A stretch of DNA of 64,000 nt from Candidatus Kapaibacterium sp. (GTDB lineage: Bacteria; Bacteroidota; Ignavibacteria; Kapaibacteriales; UBA7675). Position 1 is the stretch's first letter. Every line of letters starts with the position of its first letter. Shown here piece by piece: positions 46,214-55,078 of the stretch. The translations under genes and the position numbers were made by a program. The stretch lies in NCBI GenBank assembly GCA_028284775.1, contig JANQRB010000101.1, forward strand, positions 1-64,000, given 5' to 3'. Below the pieces are notes generated by a model. The model was not told the DNA's origin. It saw only the letters and a list, made by a program, of their open reading frames with translations, and ran no database searches.

Positions 46214-46243
46214 TTTGCTTTTTCCATTGATTTTTTATCTTTG
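46214..46243 (+). promoter_or_regulatory. Bacteroidota-type promoter of the R5-R7 operon
   Basis: A -33 TTTG (46214-46217) and a -7 TATCTTTG (46236-46243) are separated by 18 bases, close to the Bacteroidota consensus TTTG-N19-TAnnTTTG. It lies directly after the P4 terminator and 187 bp before the R5 start. Confidence 0.55.
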
Positions 46244-46429
46244 CCCGATGCCCGTCTCGATCACCCTTACCTCGGCGCGGCATTGGATCGCCGAGCGATC
46301 CGATCTGTAATGTTAACGTAGCACTATTGCACAAACCCCTGCAGCCCTTCGGCGGTACTCGAATGGACTGCGACGCCTCGGAAGACCTCCTGACGGTTCC
46401 GACATCGATCGGATTCGGAGATCGCCGTT

Positions 46430-48130
46430 TTGTCAGAAGACCAGAGGCAAAGTACTGTGATACACAAAAGCGCGACCACCCTGTCGGCGGGCCGGTTTGT
46501 GCCTGCTGCTCAAGCAAAAAGAGGCGACCGCAATTGCGCTCCCAGCCTGAAGGAAGCAGGCCTGGTCCTGGAAGAGGCGCAGCGCGCATTGCAACGGGCC
46601 GAGACGGACGGCAATGTTAAGGAACAACTTCGTTTGCGCTGTTACTGCGCCCTCATCTGCTTTCATCTGGGACGACCGAAGCAAATGCAGGGCTACCTGG
46701 AAGAGGCGAGCCGAATGCCGGAGCTGGCGCAGAGCCCTGCCGCAGGCTGCCTTTTCCACGCAATGATGGGTTTGGACGCCCTGGCGCGCAATGAGAAGCA
46801 GACTGCCTCGCAGCATCTTAATAAGGCCGTTGCAATCGGCGCCGCCAATCCGGATTGTGTCGCCGGCCATGCACAAGCGCTTAACGGACTCGCCGATCTC
46901 CACCGCCAGGCCGGCGACTACAGCATTGCACTGCGCTGTCTGCAGCAACTGCAACAATTAATACAGCAGCATGAGGAGGCGCAGACAGCGGAGGCTTCGT
47001 ACTGCTCCAATATCGGCGCATTATACCGTGACATCGGTGATGTCGACCGTTCGATCGATTGCTATGAACGGGCCCGCCGACTCTACCGGCAAAAGGGCAA
47101 CCAGTGCGGTACGGCCGAGACGCTGCTTGAGCTCGGCAGACTGTCACTGACCAGGGGTCGCCATGACTGCGCTCTGGATCTGCTCCATCAGGCGCTTACT
47201 TTATTTGAAGACTTGCAACGCGGTGCCGACGGCATTACGACCCGAGCTTTTATCAGTCTGACCCTGCAGGCAATGGGCCGGACGGACGAAGCATTGGCTT
47301 ACATCAGGGAGCCGCTCGAACGGCAGACGGGGACACAGGACCGGCGCCCGCCTTTCGCTCTGCTGCATTTTGCGGCGGGATGCGCCATGCGGGCCATGGG
47401 CCGGCCGGAGGAGGCAAGGATTTTACTTGAGAAGGCAAGAGACGCCGCGCTGCTTACTAAGGACCGCCAGCTGGCGATGAGAATCTATGAGCACATGGCT
47501 GAAGTTGCCGAAGCGCGCAACGACGTCAGAAGTGCGCTGGGCTACCACCGTCAGGGCGAGGCGCTGCGCGAAGAACTGCTGGGCGCCGAACGGCAACGGG
47601 ACATAGCGCGCCTGGAACTTCAGGAGTTGCAGGCTGACAGCGAAGAGGAAACCCAGTTTCTGCGCCGCAATCGCGACATCGCCCGGCGACAAGTTCAGGA
47701 GCGACAGGCGGAAATCGACAAGCTGAATGTCAAGATCAGTGCGCATAATGCCGCGCTGCAGCGTCTCCATACGCAGGTCCAAGCCCATCGAGAGTTGGCG
47801 CGCGGCGGCAGCCGAGGCTTTGTCGACGAATTGCTGACGACAATCAGCGCCGCCCTGGACCAGCCGGCGGAAGGCGCGCGTTTCGATGCCGGACTGCAGA
47901 GCGTCTTCGCCGACTTCTTAACGGCGCTCCGCGGACGCTGCCCTCACCTGTCGCCGGCCGAGATGAGAATCTGCCTCCTGCTGCGCCTGGAGATGGACAG
48001 CAAGGAGATTGCGGCCCTCCTCCACAACTCTCTGGAAACAATCCATACCCACCGTCGGCATATCCGGCGCAAACTGGGTCTTGCACAGCAGGTCAATCTG
48101 TCTGTAGAACTCGGCAAACTCTCAGCCTGA
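46430..48130 (+). CDS. TPR-coiled coil-LuxR HTH regulator (R5)
   Basis: 566 residues from a TTG at 46430 with GGAG 9 bases upstream. The N-terminal block present in R2-R4 is shorter here: the first 50 residues are unlike the family, then RLRCYCALICFHLGRPKQMQ fits it. TPR units are clear (NGLADLHRQAGDYSIALRC, NIGALYRDIGDVDRSIDCYE, LLELGRLSLTRGRHDCALD). The linker is LGAERQRDIARLELQE. The coiled coil is longer and Gln/Arg-rich. The HTH begins at about 507 (PAEMRICLLLRL, SKEIAALLHNS, ETIHTHRRHIRRKL) and the tail lacks the usual FLxxL ending. R6 starts 25 bp after its stop, so R5-R7 are probably one operon. Confidence 0.87.
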   Translation: MSEDQRQSTVIHKSATTLSAGRFVPAAQAKRGDRNCAPSLKEAGLVLEEAQRALQRAETDGNVKEQLRLRCYCALICFHLGRPKQMQGYLEEASRMPELAQSPAAGCLFHAMMGLDALARNEKQTASQHLNKAVAIGAANPDCVAGHAQALNGLADLHRQAGDYSIALRCLQQLQQLIQQHEEAQTAEASYCSNIGALYRDIGDVDRSIDCYERARRLYRQKGNQCGTAETLLELGRLSLTRGRHDCALDLLHQALTLFEDLQRGADGITTRAFISLTLQAMGRTDEALAYIREPLERQTGTQDRRPPFALLHFAAGCAMRAMGRPEEARILLEKARDAALLTKDRQLAMRIYEHMAEVAEARNDVRSALGYHRQGEALREELLGAERQRDIARLELQELQADSEEETQFLRRNRDIARRQVQERQAEIDKLNVKISAHNAALQRLHTQVQAHRELARGGSRGFVDELLTTISAALDQPAEGARFDAGLQSVFADFLTALRGRCPHLSPAEMRICLLLRLEMDSKEIAALLHNSLETIHTHRRHIRRKLGLAQQVNLSVELGKLSA

Positions 48131-48155
48131 GTAAGCTGCTAGGGGGACGTACACA

Positions 48156-49844
48156 ATGCCAAATCGAATAGAAGAACAGCGGCAGGATCCGGTCATCCCG
48201 CTTCCGCCGGAATGGGAAACAAGTATGGGCCTGGCCCAGGCCGTTGATACGTTTCGGGCCCTCCTGGACGATCATGCCGGCGCCGGCCTGCGGTATGCCG
48301 AGACGCTGCTTGCCGCCGCCGAGCGTAACAACTCGCTTGCGACCTGGATACAGGCGAAAGGCCTCTGCGCCGAGGCTTGTTACTACCTGGGCCGCTTTAA
48401 GGACATGATGCGTATCATCGATGAAATCGTCCCATGCGAGAATCGACTGACAACAGCCTTTGAATTCTGCCTCTACCATTCAATCGTGGGAACCGCGCTC
48501 ATCATTAGCGACAGGCGAAGCGAAAGCGTCAGTCACCTGTACAAGGCTATGCTTATCGGCGAGGGTCGCGACGACTGCGCAAAATTCTATTGGCAGACGC
48601 TCTTCTGCCTCGGCAACTTCTATCTTGATGAAGGCTGTTACAGCGCGGCGCTCGACATAATGCTGCAGGCGCGACAACTGCCTGAATATCACAAGGCAGG
48701 TCGGGATGGGGCATCGCCGCTCGACACGAACCTGGGACTGGCTTACATGCGAATCGGGGACCCGAAGAAAGCTCGGCATTACTTTGAACGCCGCTTGCGC
48801 TTCTGTCGGACCACCGGCAATATTGCGGGAACCGGTGAATCGCTGCTGGGCATCGCAATGCTGTTGATTGAAGAGCATGGGGATGCCGCCGAAGCGCTGG
48901 AGCTGTCACAGCAGGCCTTAACTCTGCTGCGAGGCAGCGCTTGCAGATACTGGGAGGGCGTCGCCTACCAACAGACGGCGCGCGCCCTCTTGCTGCTGGA
49001 ACGCTACGATGAGGCTTTGGCCTACTGCCGGCAGGCGCTCGACGATGTGAACTTCCGTGAAGTTCCGACCCTACAGTTCGATCTGCTCTGTCAGCAAGCC
49101 GCGATTTACACCACGCTATCGGACTGGAATAATGCGCGCGCAGCCTGCGAACGGGCTCATGAGCTGGAACAGGACATTGATCGTCCCGAACTGACGCTCT
49201 GCCTTTTTCCCTACCTCATTGAAGTCTGTGAAGCGCAGGATGATCCGCGCGGCGCTCTGATGTACCAGAAGCAGCTGGCCGCTGTGCGACGGCGCCTGCT
49301 TGGTGCGGAGGAGCAGCGCCGAATCGCAAAGGTCGAGATGCAGGAGGCACAGCGGCGGGCACGCCGCGCAACGGAGCATCTGAAGCTGCAGCTCCGCGAT
49401 ACGCGGCGCCGTTCACAGGAGCATGAGCAGGAGATCAGCAAGCTTCTGCTGCAGGTAACGCAACGCGATGAAGCGCTGCGAAAGCTGCGTGCCCAGATTA
49501 GCTCCTATCGACGGAGAGCAAGCAAGAGCGACAAAAAATTCGTCGCCGATTTGCTGGCGAGCCTGATGCTCTCCATCGGCAGTGAGGAGGCCAGTGCCTT
49601 GCTGGAAAGCGACCTGCTGCGCGCCTTCGCGAGCACCGTCCGGGAACTCCGCCGCCACAGCCCCGCTCTGACGGCGACGGAGCTGAAGATATGCCTGCTG
49701 CTGCGGCTGGACCTCAGCACGAAGGAGATTGCTGCGATTCTCTTCAAATCTACGGAAACACTTCGCACACAGCGACGCAGTATTCGCCGCAAACTGAACT
49801 TGACGACAGAAAACAACCTGGTGAGTTTTCTGCTGAGTTTGTGA
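48156..49844 (+). CDS. TPR-coiled coil-LuxR HTH regulator (R6)
   Basis: 562 residues; AGGGGGA lies before the ATG. It is a close pair with R7. The N-terminal block reads LAQAVDTFRALLDDHAGAGL and AKGLCAEACYYLGRFKDMM; a TPR-like middle follows (NLGLAYMRIGDPKKARHYFE). The linker is LGAEEQRRIAKVEMQE and the coil end QRDEALRKLRAQI. The HTH begins at about 505 (ATELKICLLLRL, TKEIAAILFKS, ETLRTQRRSIRRKL). A 39-base segment (49603-49641) just before the HTH is identical to one in R7, a sign of recent duplication or gene conversion. Second gene of the R5-R7 operon. Confidence 0.9.
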   Translation: MPNRIEEQRQDPVIPLPPEWETSMGLAQAVDTFRALLDDHAGAGLRYAETLLAAAERNNSLATWIQAKGLCAEACYYLGRFKDMMRIIDEIVPCENRLTTAFEFCLYHSIVGTALIISDRRSESVSHLYKAMLIGEGRDDCAKFYWQTLFCLGNFYLDEGCYSAALDIMLQARQLPEYHKAGRDGASPLDTNLGLAYMRIGDPKKARHYFERRLRFCRTTGNIAGTGESLLGIAMLLIEEHGDAAEALELSQQALTLLRGSACRYWEGVAYQQTARALLLLERYDEALAYCRQALDDVNFREVPTLQFDLLCQQAAIYTTLSDWNNARAACERAHELEQDIDRPELTLCLFPYLIEVCEAQDDPRGALMYQKQLAAVRRRLLGAEEQRRIAKVEMQEAQRRARRATEHLKLQLRDTRRRSQEHEQEISKLLLQVTQRDEALRKLRAQISSYRRRASKSDKKFVADLLASLMLSIGSEEASALLESDLLRAFASTVRELRRHSPALTATELKICLLLRLDLSTKEIAAILFKSTETLRTQRRSIRRKLNLTTENNLVSFLLSL

Positions 49845-49937
49845 CGAGCACTCCCGCGTGCATACCCTTCGCCGGGCCGCAGTAATTCAATCCCGTTCCG
49901 CCTGAATTCTATTTCTGCACTATTTCTAGAATCAGAA

Positions 49938-51617
49938 ATGATACGAAATCGCCTTCGACAGACTGCGGCTGATTCAGGGCCGGCGCCGCCCGCTGAATTA
50001 AGAGCGGACAACCTGGAACAAACCGTACGTGATTTTCACCGGCTGAAAAATCGCGATGCCCTGGCCAGCCTCGCCTTCGCCGAGGCGATGGTCAAGGCGG
50101 CCGGACGCGGGAATTCATTGCTGGCCTGGCTTCATGCCAAGTGCCTTTGCGCCGAAGCCAATTATAATCTGAGCCGCTTTGCTCAGATGCAGACCGTGAT
50201 GGACGAAATTCGTCAGTGCGAGCACAGGCTGACGACACCCGCCGAATCCTGTCTGTATTATTCGATGTCGGGCACGGATCTGGTAGCGCGCGGCAAAGGG
50301 GCTGAAGCGGCGCAGCATCTACTCAAAGCCATCCGTATCGGCGAAGGCCGCGCCGAATGCCGAAGCTATTACTGGCAGGCGCTCTTTTGCCTTGGAAACC
50401 TGTATCAGGAAACGGGTTGCCTAAGCCAGGCCTTGCAGCTCATGCTGCAAGGCCTGGCGGAAATCGAGCCGAACGAGCAATCTTCCTCACCGCTCGAGTT
50501 GAATCTCGGCTTGCTCTATAATCAGATTGGTGATAGGCAAAAAGCGGCGGAATTTTATACGCGACGTATGGATGGTTGCCGTCGCGTTCAGGATATCCGG
50601 GGCGTAGCTGAAGTATTACTGTATAAATCCTGGCTGCTGATTGACAACGGTGGCGATCCGGCGGAGGCCCGGAATCTGCTGCTGCAGGCAAGCCCGCTGC
50701 TCGAACAGACCGGCAACCGCCGCCTCCTGGGTTTTGTCCGGCTTACACTGACTGAGGTATTATGGCAACTTGGGCGTCCGGAGGAAGCGCAGACATATCT
50801 CAACACCGTGCTTAGCGAGCCCGAGCTGCAGAGTGTTCCGCCGCTGTTGGTGGAAACGCTCATCCAGCAGGCCTTTCATCTACGGTCGATAGACGGCCCT
50901 GAGGCTGCACGCGCAAGCCTCGAACAAGCGCTCGCCGCCGCCGAAACATTTGCCAGAACCGGATGCGCAATCCGAATCATGAGTTTTCTCATCGAAATGT
51001 GTGAAGAGCAAGAGGACTGGGCCGCCGTATTGAAATATCAGAAACGTTGTGACGCGGCCCGCCGGCAAATGATCGGAGTTGAAGAGCAACGCAAGCTCGT
51101 CCGCCTGGAATTGCTGGATGCGCGGCGCCGGAGCATGCGCGACGTCGAAACTCTCCGGAACGACATCAGCGTTCAGCGACAGCAGCAAGCGCAGTATGAG
51201 CGGGAAATCAGAAAGCTCCTGCTACGCGTTACACAGCGTGATGCAGCACTCCGCAAGCTGCATCTGCAAATCAATAGCTACCGCCGTGGAGCGCGGAAAC
51301 GCGACAAAAAATTCGCCGCCGACCTGCTGGCGAGCCTGATGCTGTCGATAGGCAGCGAGGAAGCGAGTCCACTGATGGAAAGCGACCTGCTGCGCGCCTT
51401 CGCGAGCACCGTCCAATCACTGCGCCGGAACAGCCCCGCCCTCACGGCCGGCGAACTGAAAATCTGCCTGCTGCTGCGCCTGGACCTGAGTACGAAGGAA
51501 ATTGCCGCGATCCTCTTCAAATCGAACGAGACGATCCGCAGCATGCGAAGCAGCATCCGCCGCAAACTGGCGCTGAGCACTGAATGCAATCTGGTGAGCT
51601 TCCTGACCGGACTTTAA
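49938..51617 (+). CDS. TPR-coiled coil-LuxR HTH regulator with altered recognition helix (R7)
   Basis: 559 residues. No Shine-Dalgarno is visible before the ATG; the preceding DNA repeats CTATTTCT twice. The 93-bp gap after R6 allows co-transcription. Sequence follows R6: HAKCLCAEANYNLSRFAQM, LGNLYQETGCLSQALQLML, LGLLYNQIGDRQKAAEFY, linker IGVEEQRKLVRLELLD, coil end QRDAALRKLHLQI. The HTH begins at about 502 (AGELKICLLLRL, TKEIAAILFKS), but the recognition helix reads ETIRSMRSSIRRKL: the usual T-H/Q-R-R is replaced by S-M-R-S, so its DNA target has probably changed. Confidence 0.9.
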   Translation: MIRNRLRQTAADSGPAPPAELRADNLEQTVRDFHRLKNRDALASLAFAEAMVKAAGRGNSLLAWLHAKCLCAEANYNLSRFAQMQTVMDEIRQCEHRLTTPAESCLYYSMSGTDLVARGKGAEAAQHLLKAIRIGEGRAECRSYYWQALFCLGNLYQETGCLSQALQLMLQGLAEIEPNEQSSSPLELNLGLLYNQIGDRQKAAEFYTRRMDGCRRVQDIRGVAEVLLYKSWLLIDNGGDPAEARNLLLQASPLLEQTGNRRLLGFVRLTLTEVLWQLGRPEEAQTYLNTVLSEPELQSVPPLLVETLIQQAFHLRSIDGPEAARASLEQALAAAETFARTGCAIRIMSFLIEMCEEQEDWAAVLKYQKRCDAARRQMIGVEEQRKLVRLELLDARRRSMRDVETLRNDISVQRQQQAQYEREIRKLLLRVTQRDAALRKLHLQINSYRRGARKRDKKFAADLLASLMLSIGSEEASPLMESDLLRAFASTVQSLRRNSPALTAGELKICLLLRLDLSTKEIAAILFKSNETIRSMRSSIRRKLALSTECNLVSFLTGL

Positions 51618-52323
51618 CAGATTCAAGGCCCGATATCAATGATTTCTTTTAACAGCGGTGGATCGTCAAGGTCCTGCGTTCACCTCCGCCTACGCTGCGC
51701 CGGCTCAAGCATAGCCGCCCTTAGCTGACACGAGCGGCCTGATATCTTTGTTAAGCAGCGCACTCTCCAGGCTGTGCGATGCGATCCAGTCGGGCGTTCT
51801 TTTTCTCATATACTACCTATATACTACCTCAGGCCCATAGCATCCCCGCCATCGCCGCCGTATATTCGATTCGTCAATCAATCAGATAAAAACCGATCAA
51901 ACAGCTTCGATCAGGAAAGGTCGATTCCTTCAGACGCCGGCGCTGGCAGCGCAGCAATGCGCCGACCCTCTCGATGTCGGGATTACGGCCCGGTGCTACG
52001 ATCACAGGATAAGCTGTGCGACAGGCGTTTCAGGTGTAAGGCGGGATAGCCGGAATCCGGGAACGGCTGGCGAACAGCAGCACGCCGGGATAGCGTCCCT
52101 CCGCGCCGCGATTCTCAAGGACCTGGTCCGGACCATGCAATAGAGCGGCCACTGCGAATTAACATGTCCCCTTCGCATATCGGGCGAGACAGGTAACCGC
52201 GAGTTACAATCAAGCAGATTCCCAATACCTTCGAAGCGCGACCGCTGCCGCAGGAATTGTGAACATTCCGTTATGCCTGGGGCCTACAAATCAATTCTTC
52301 TCTTCCAACACGAGGTGCTCAAA
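51618..52323. other. Intergenic region before delta-60 gene
   Basis: A 706-bp gap with no convincing gene. It contains a TATCTTTG at 51743-51750 that matches the -7 consensus but lacks a -33 partner and lies about 575 bp before the next gene, and a short tandem ATACTACCT pair near 51809-51829. Confidence 0.35.
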
Positions 52324-54765
52324 ATGCGTCTTAAAGTTATTCTATTAACTATTGCAGTATTTACAATTAATCTGAGTCCCACAATCAGTCGGGCACAAAG
52401 CCTCAATACCGCAACCTGGGAGCCGGACGGCAATGTCTCGGCCCTGGCCGTGGACAACTCGGTGATTCACATGACGGGGGCATTCGACTATATCGGGCCG
52501 CGGACCGGCAATGGGGTCATCATTACATCCAATGGGAGTACGGGCCTTTTTCCGGAGGTACAAGGGGTAGTTAACGCCGCGGTGCCGGACGGCAGCGGCG
52601 GCTGGTATATTGCGGGAACCATCACGCGAGTTGGCGGCTTGCAGCGATTTAACATCGCGCATGTCACCGGCAGCGGCACAGTCAGCACTGGCTTTATCCC
52701 GAATGTCGACGGAGCGATTAATGCGATGATCTTACGCGGCAACGACCTCTATATCGGGGGCGGCTTTACCACGGTTAACGCTAGCACGAGAATGTCACTG
52801 GCACGCATCAATGCAACTACGGGCGCGCTTGACGCAGCCTTTAACGTGGCGGTCACCGGCACGATTAACGACATGGCGCTCAACGGCAGCGGAGATCGCC
52901 TGTACATCGTCGGTCTGTTCACCCAGGTGGGCGGCGTCGTGCGCGGCAACATGGCCAAGATTAACACGACCAACAATAATGTTAACGGCAATTTTAACAG
53001 AGCGGCCGATGCCGAAGTGCTGGCTTGCGCGCTCAGCGGCAACAATAACAATCTGTATGTCGGCGGTCGCTTTAGCCAGATCGGCAACAAAAATCGCGCG
53101 AGCCTCGCCAAGATTGACGTTTCGACGGGCGGAGCGAAGAGCGGCTGGAATCCCGGCGCGAATGCTTCGGTCCATGCGGTCCACCTGTTTGGCGGCCGTG
53201 TCTATGTGGGCGGCTCCTTTTCCTTTATCGGCGGCGAGTGGGAATACCGCGTCGCAGCGCTGCGCACCGACAACGGCAAGGTTATCGGCGGCTTTCACCT
53301 GACCGACATCAGCAACGGTACGATCCGCAGCATCGACGACGACGGCAGCGACCTGTATGTCGGCGGCTCCTCGACGCTGATCGGCAATGAAGACCGCATG
53401 GGCCTGGCCAAGGTCAATACGCAGGGCGGCGTAGTCAGCGGCTGGGATCCGCGCGCCAACGGCAATGTGAACGTCGTGGCGGTGAGCGGTACGACGCTGT
53501 TCGCCGGCGGCAACTTCGTCAGCGTCGGCGGCTTCGAACGCGATCAGATCGGCGGCCTCAATATTTTTCCCATGGGCATCGGCGGCACGACGATCGGTAT
53601 GCAATTCGCGGGCTTGACCTTACTTGCGACAGGTTCCGAGCTCTATGTGGGCAACAACGGAACGATTGGCGCCGGCACCAGCCTGCGGACGCGCGCGGCA
53701 CAACTGAGCGGCGGCAACTTCACGATCAGCTCGCTGAATCTCACTATCAGCGGCACGGCCGTCCAGGCCTTTGCCGTCGACGGCACCACGCTCTACCTGG
53801 GGGGAACCTTCACTTCGATTCTAGGCGTCAGCCGTAATAACCTGGCGGCCGTCGATCTCAGCCTGCCGACACCGCAATTGATCGACTGGGATCCCGACCC
53901 GAACGGCGCGATCCGGGATATTAAGGTCCACAACGGCATCGTCTATGTTGCGGGCGGATTCAGCTCGATCGGTGGCGCAACGCGTAACGGGCTGGCAGCC
54001 ATCGACGCCGACGCCGATGCAAGCGGCTGGGATCCCAATGTCGGCGGCGGCTCGCCGAATGTCCTGGCGATTTCCGCTGATGGCAGCGATATCTATGCCG
54101 CCGGCGTGTTCAGCAGCGTCAAGGGACAGTCGATCAGCAACCTGGTAAAGCTTAACAATACGGACGGCACGCCGGCCGGGAGCTGGAATCCGGCGCCCGA
54201 CGCCATCGTGCAGGACATCGAGCTCGCGGGTTCCGATCTCTATGTGGTGGGCGCTTTCAGCTCGATCGCGGGCAGCACGCAGGATTTTGCGGCGAAGCTC
54301 GACGCCGCCACGGCCGCCCTCAGTACCTGGGATCCGCAGCCCGACGCGGTCGTCAATGCCGTGGAGGTGAGCGGCACCACGGTATACCTGGGCGGCAATT
54401 TCAGCACGATCCTCGGCTTCCCGCGCGTTGGCCTCGCAGCGGTGACAGCTCTGCCCAAGCAGGGACGGACTTTTGACGGCGCGGAAGGACCGGGGGCGAG
54501 TGAGGGATTACAGCTTCAGATTGCGCCCAATCCGATCGACCGCTACGGCAGGCTGGTCTTCCGTCTGCCGCAAAGAGCTCAGGCTACGCTCGAACTCCTC
54601 GATCCGCTGGGACAAAGAGTCAGCCTGCTCTTCGTGGGAATGGCAGAGGCAGAGCTCGATAATCTTCTGACGCTCGATGCGACGCAGCTGCCCTCCGGCA
54701 ACTATTACCTGCGTTTGCGTGCCGACGGTCGACAGCTCGTGCGGTCACTGTGCATCGCCCATTGA
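52324..54765 (+). CDS. Secreted delta-60-repeat beta-propeller protein with T9SS domain
   Basis: 813 residues from the ATG at 52324 (GAGGTG 6 bases upstream; signal peptide MRLKVILLTIAVFTINLS, cleavage after RAQ). An in-frame ATG at 52273 would add 17 residues. The body is a long array of delta-60 (DUF5122) type repeats of about 45-55 residues: LYIGGGFTTVNASTRMSLAR, LYVGGRFSQIGNKNRASLAK, VYVAGGFSSIGGATRNGLAA, VYLGGNFSTILGFPRVGLAA, each followed by W-D/N-P and V-x-A strands. These repeats form propellers in secreted proteins. The last 80 residues (IAPNPIDRYGRLVFRLP, ELLDPLGQRVS, SGNYYLRLR) are a T9SS-type domain. It is flanked by regulators R7 and R8 and ends in a strong terminator. Confidence 0.92.
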   Translation: MRLKVILLTIAVFTINLSPTISRAQSLNTATWEPDGNVSALAVDNSVIHMTGAFDYIGPRTGNGVIITSNGSTGLFPEVQGVVNAAVPDGSGGWYIAGTITRVGGLQRFNIAHVTGSGTVSTGFIPNVDGAINAMILRGNDLYIGGGFTTVNASTRMSLARINATTGALDAAFNVAVTGTINDMALNGSGDRLYIVGLFTQVGGVVRGNMAKINTTNNNVNGNFNRAADAEVLACALSGNNNNLYVGGRFSQIGNKNRASLAKIDVSTGGAKSGWNPGANASVHAVHLFGGRVYVGGSFSFIGGEWEYRVAALRTDNGKVIGGFHLTDISNGTIRSIDDDGSDLYVGGSSTLIGNEDRMGLAKVNTQGGVVSGWDPRANGNVNVVAVSGTTLFAGGNFVSVGGFERDQIGGLNIFPMGIGGTTIGMQFAGLTLLATGSELYVGNNGTIGAGTSLRTRAAQLSGGNFTISSLNLTISGTAVQAFAVDGTTLYLGGTFTSILGVSRNNLAAVDLSLPTPQLIDWDPDPNGAIRDIKVHNGIVYVAGGFSSIGGATRNGLAAIDADADASGWDPNVGGGSPNVLAISADGSDIYAAGVFSSVKGQSISNLVKLNNTDGTPAGSWNPAPDAIVQDIELAGSDLYVVGAFSSIAGSTQDFAAKLDAATAALSTWDPQPDAVVNAVEVSGTTVYLGGNFSTILGFPRVGLAAVTALPKQGRTFDGAEGPGASEGLQLQIAPNPIDRYGRLVFRLPQRAQATLELLDPLGQRVSLLFVGMAEAELDNLLTLDATQLPSGNYYLRLRADGRQLVRSLCIAH

Positions 54766-54789
54766 CGGACTACGGAGTCGAGAATTCGC

Positions 54790-54834
54790 GGCCGGGCGGC
54801 GTCATTCAGGATGCCGCCCGGCCTTTGGCTTTTA
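54790..54834 (+). terminator. Intrinsic terminator after delta-60 gene
   Basis: GGCCGGGCGGC (54790-54800) pairs perfectly with GCCGCCCGGCC (54813-54823), with further pairing inside, then TTTGGCTTTT. It lies 25 bp after the stop codon. Confidence 0.88.
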
Positions 54835-55078
54835 CCTGCCATTGTGTTCATTGGGCTTTATGATCTTTCGCCGGGCGGCGTCGGCACAAGGCAGCCGACA
54901 TCGCTTCGCAGCCGGCATAAGACCGTCGGACAATTGCGAAACTTCGGCCGGCGATGTATACTGCATTCTATCGCAGGGCCCGGGCGCAATCTTTGAGTGA
55001 CGACGAAAGTCGTCGGCCGCAGGTGATGGTAGAGGAGAACGCCGGGGCGCGCTTTTACCGCAGCAGCCCGGACAGCCT
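54835..55078. other. Intergenic before R8
   Basis: About 240 bp after the terminator. A T-rich GATCTTTC at 54862-54869 lies about 215 bp before the R8 start, the same distance as the -7 elements of R2-R5, but matches the consensus poorly. No gene. Confidence 0.3.
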
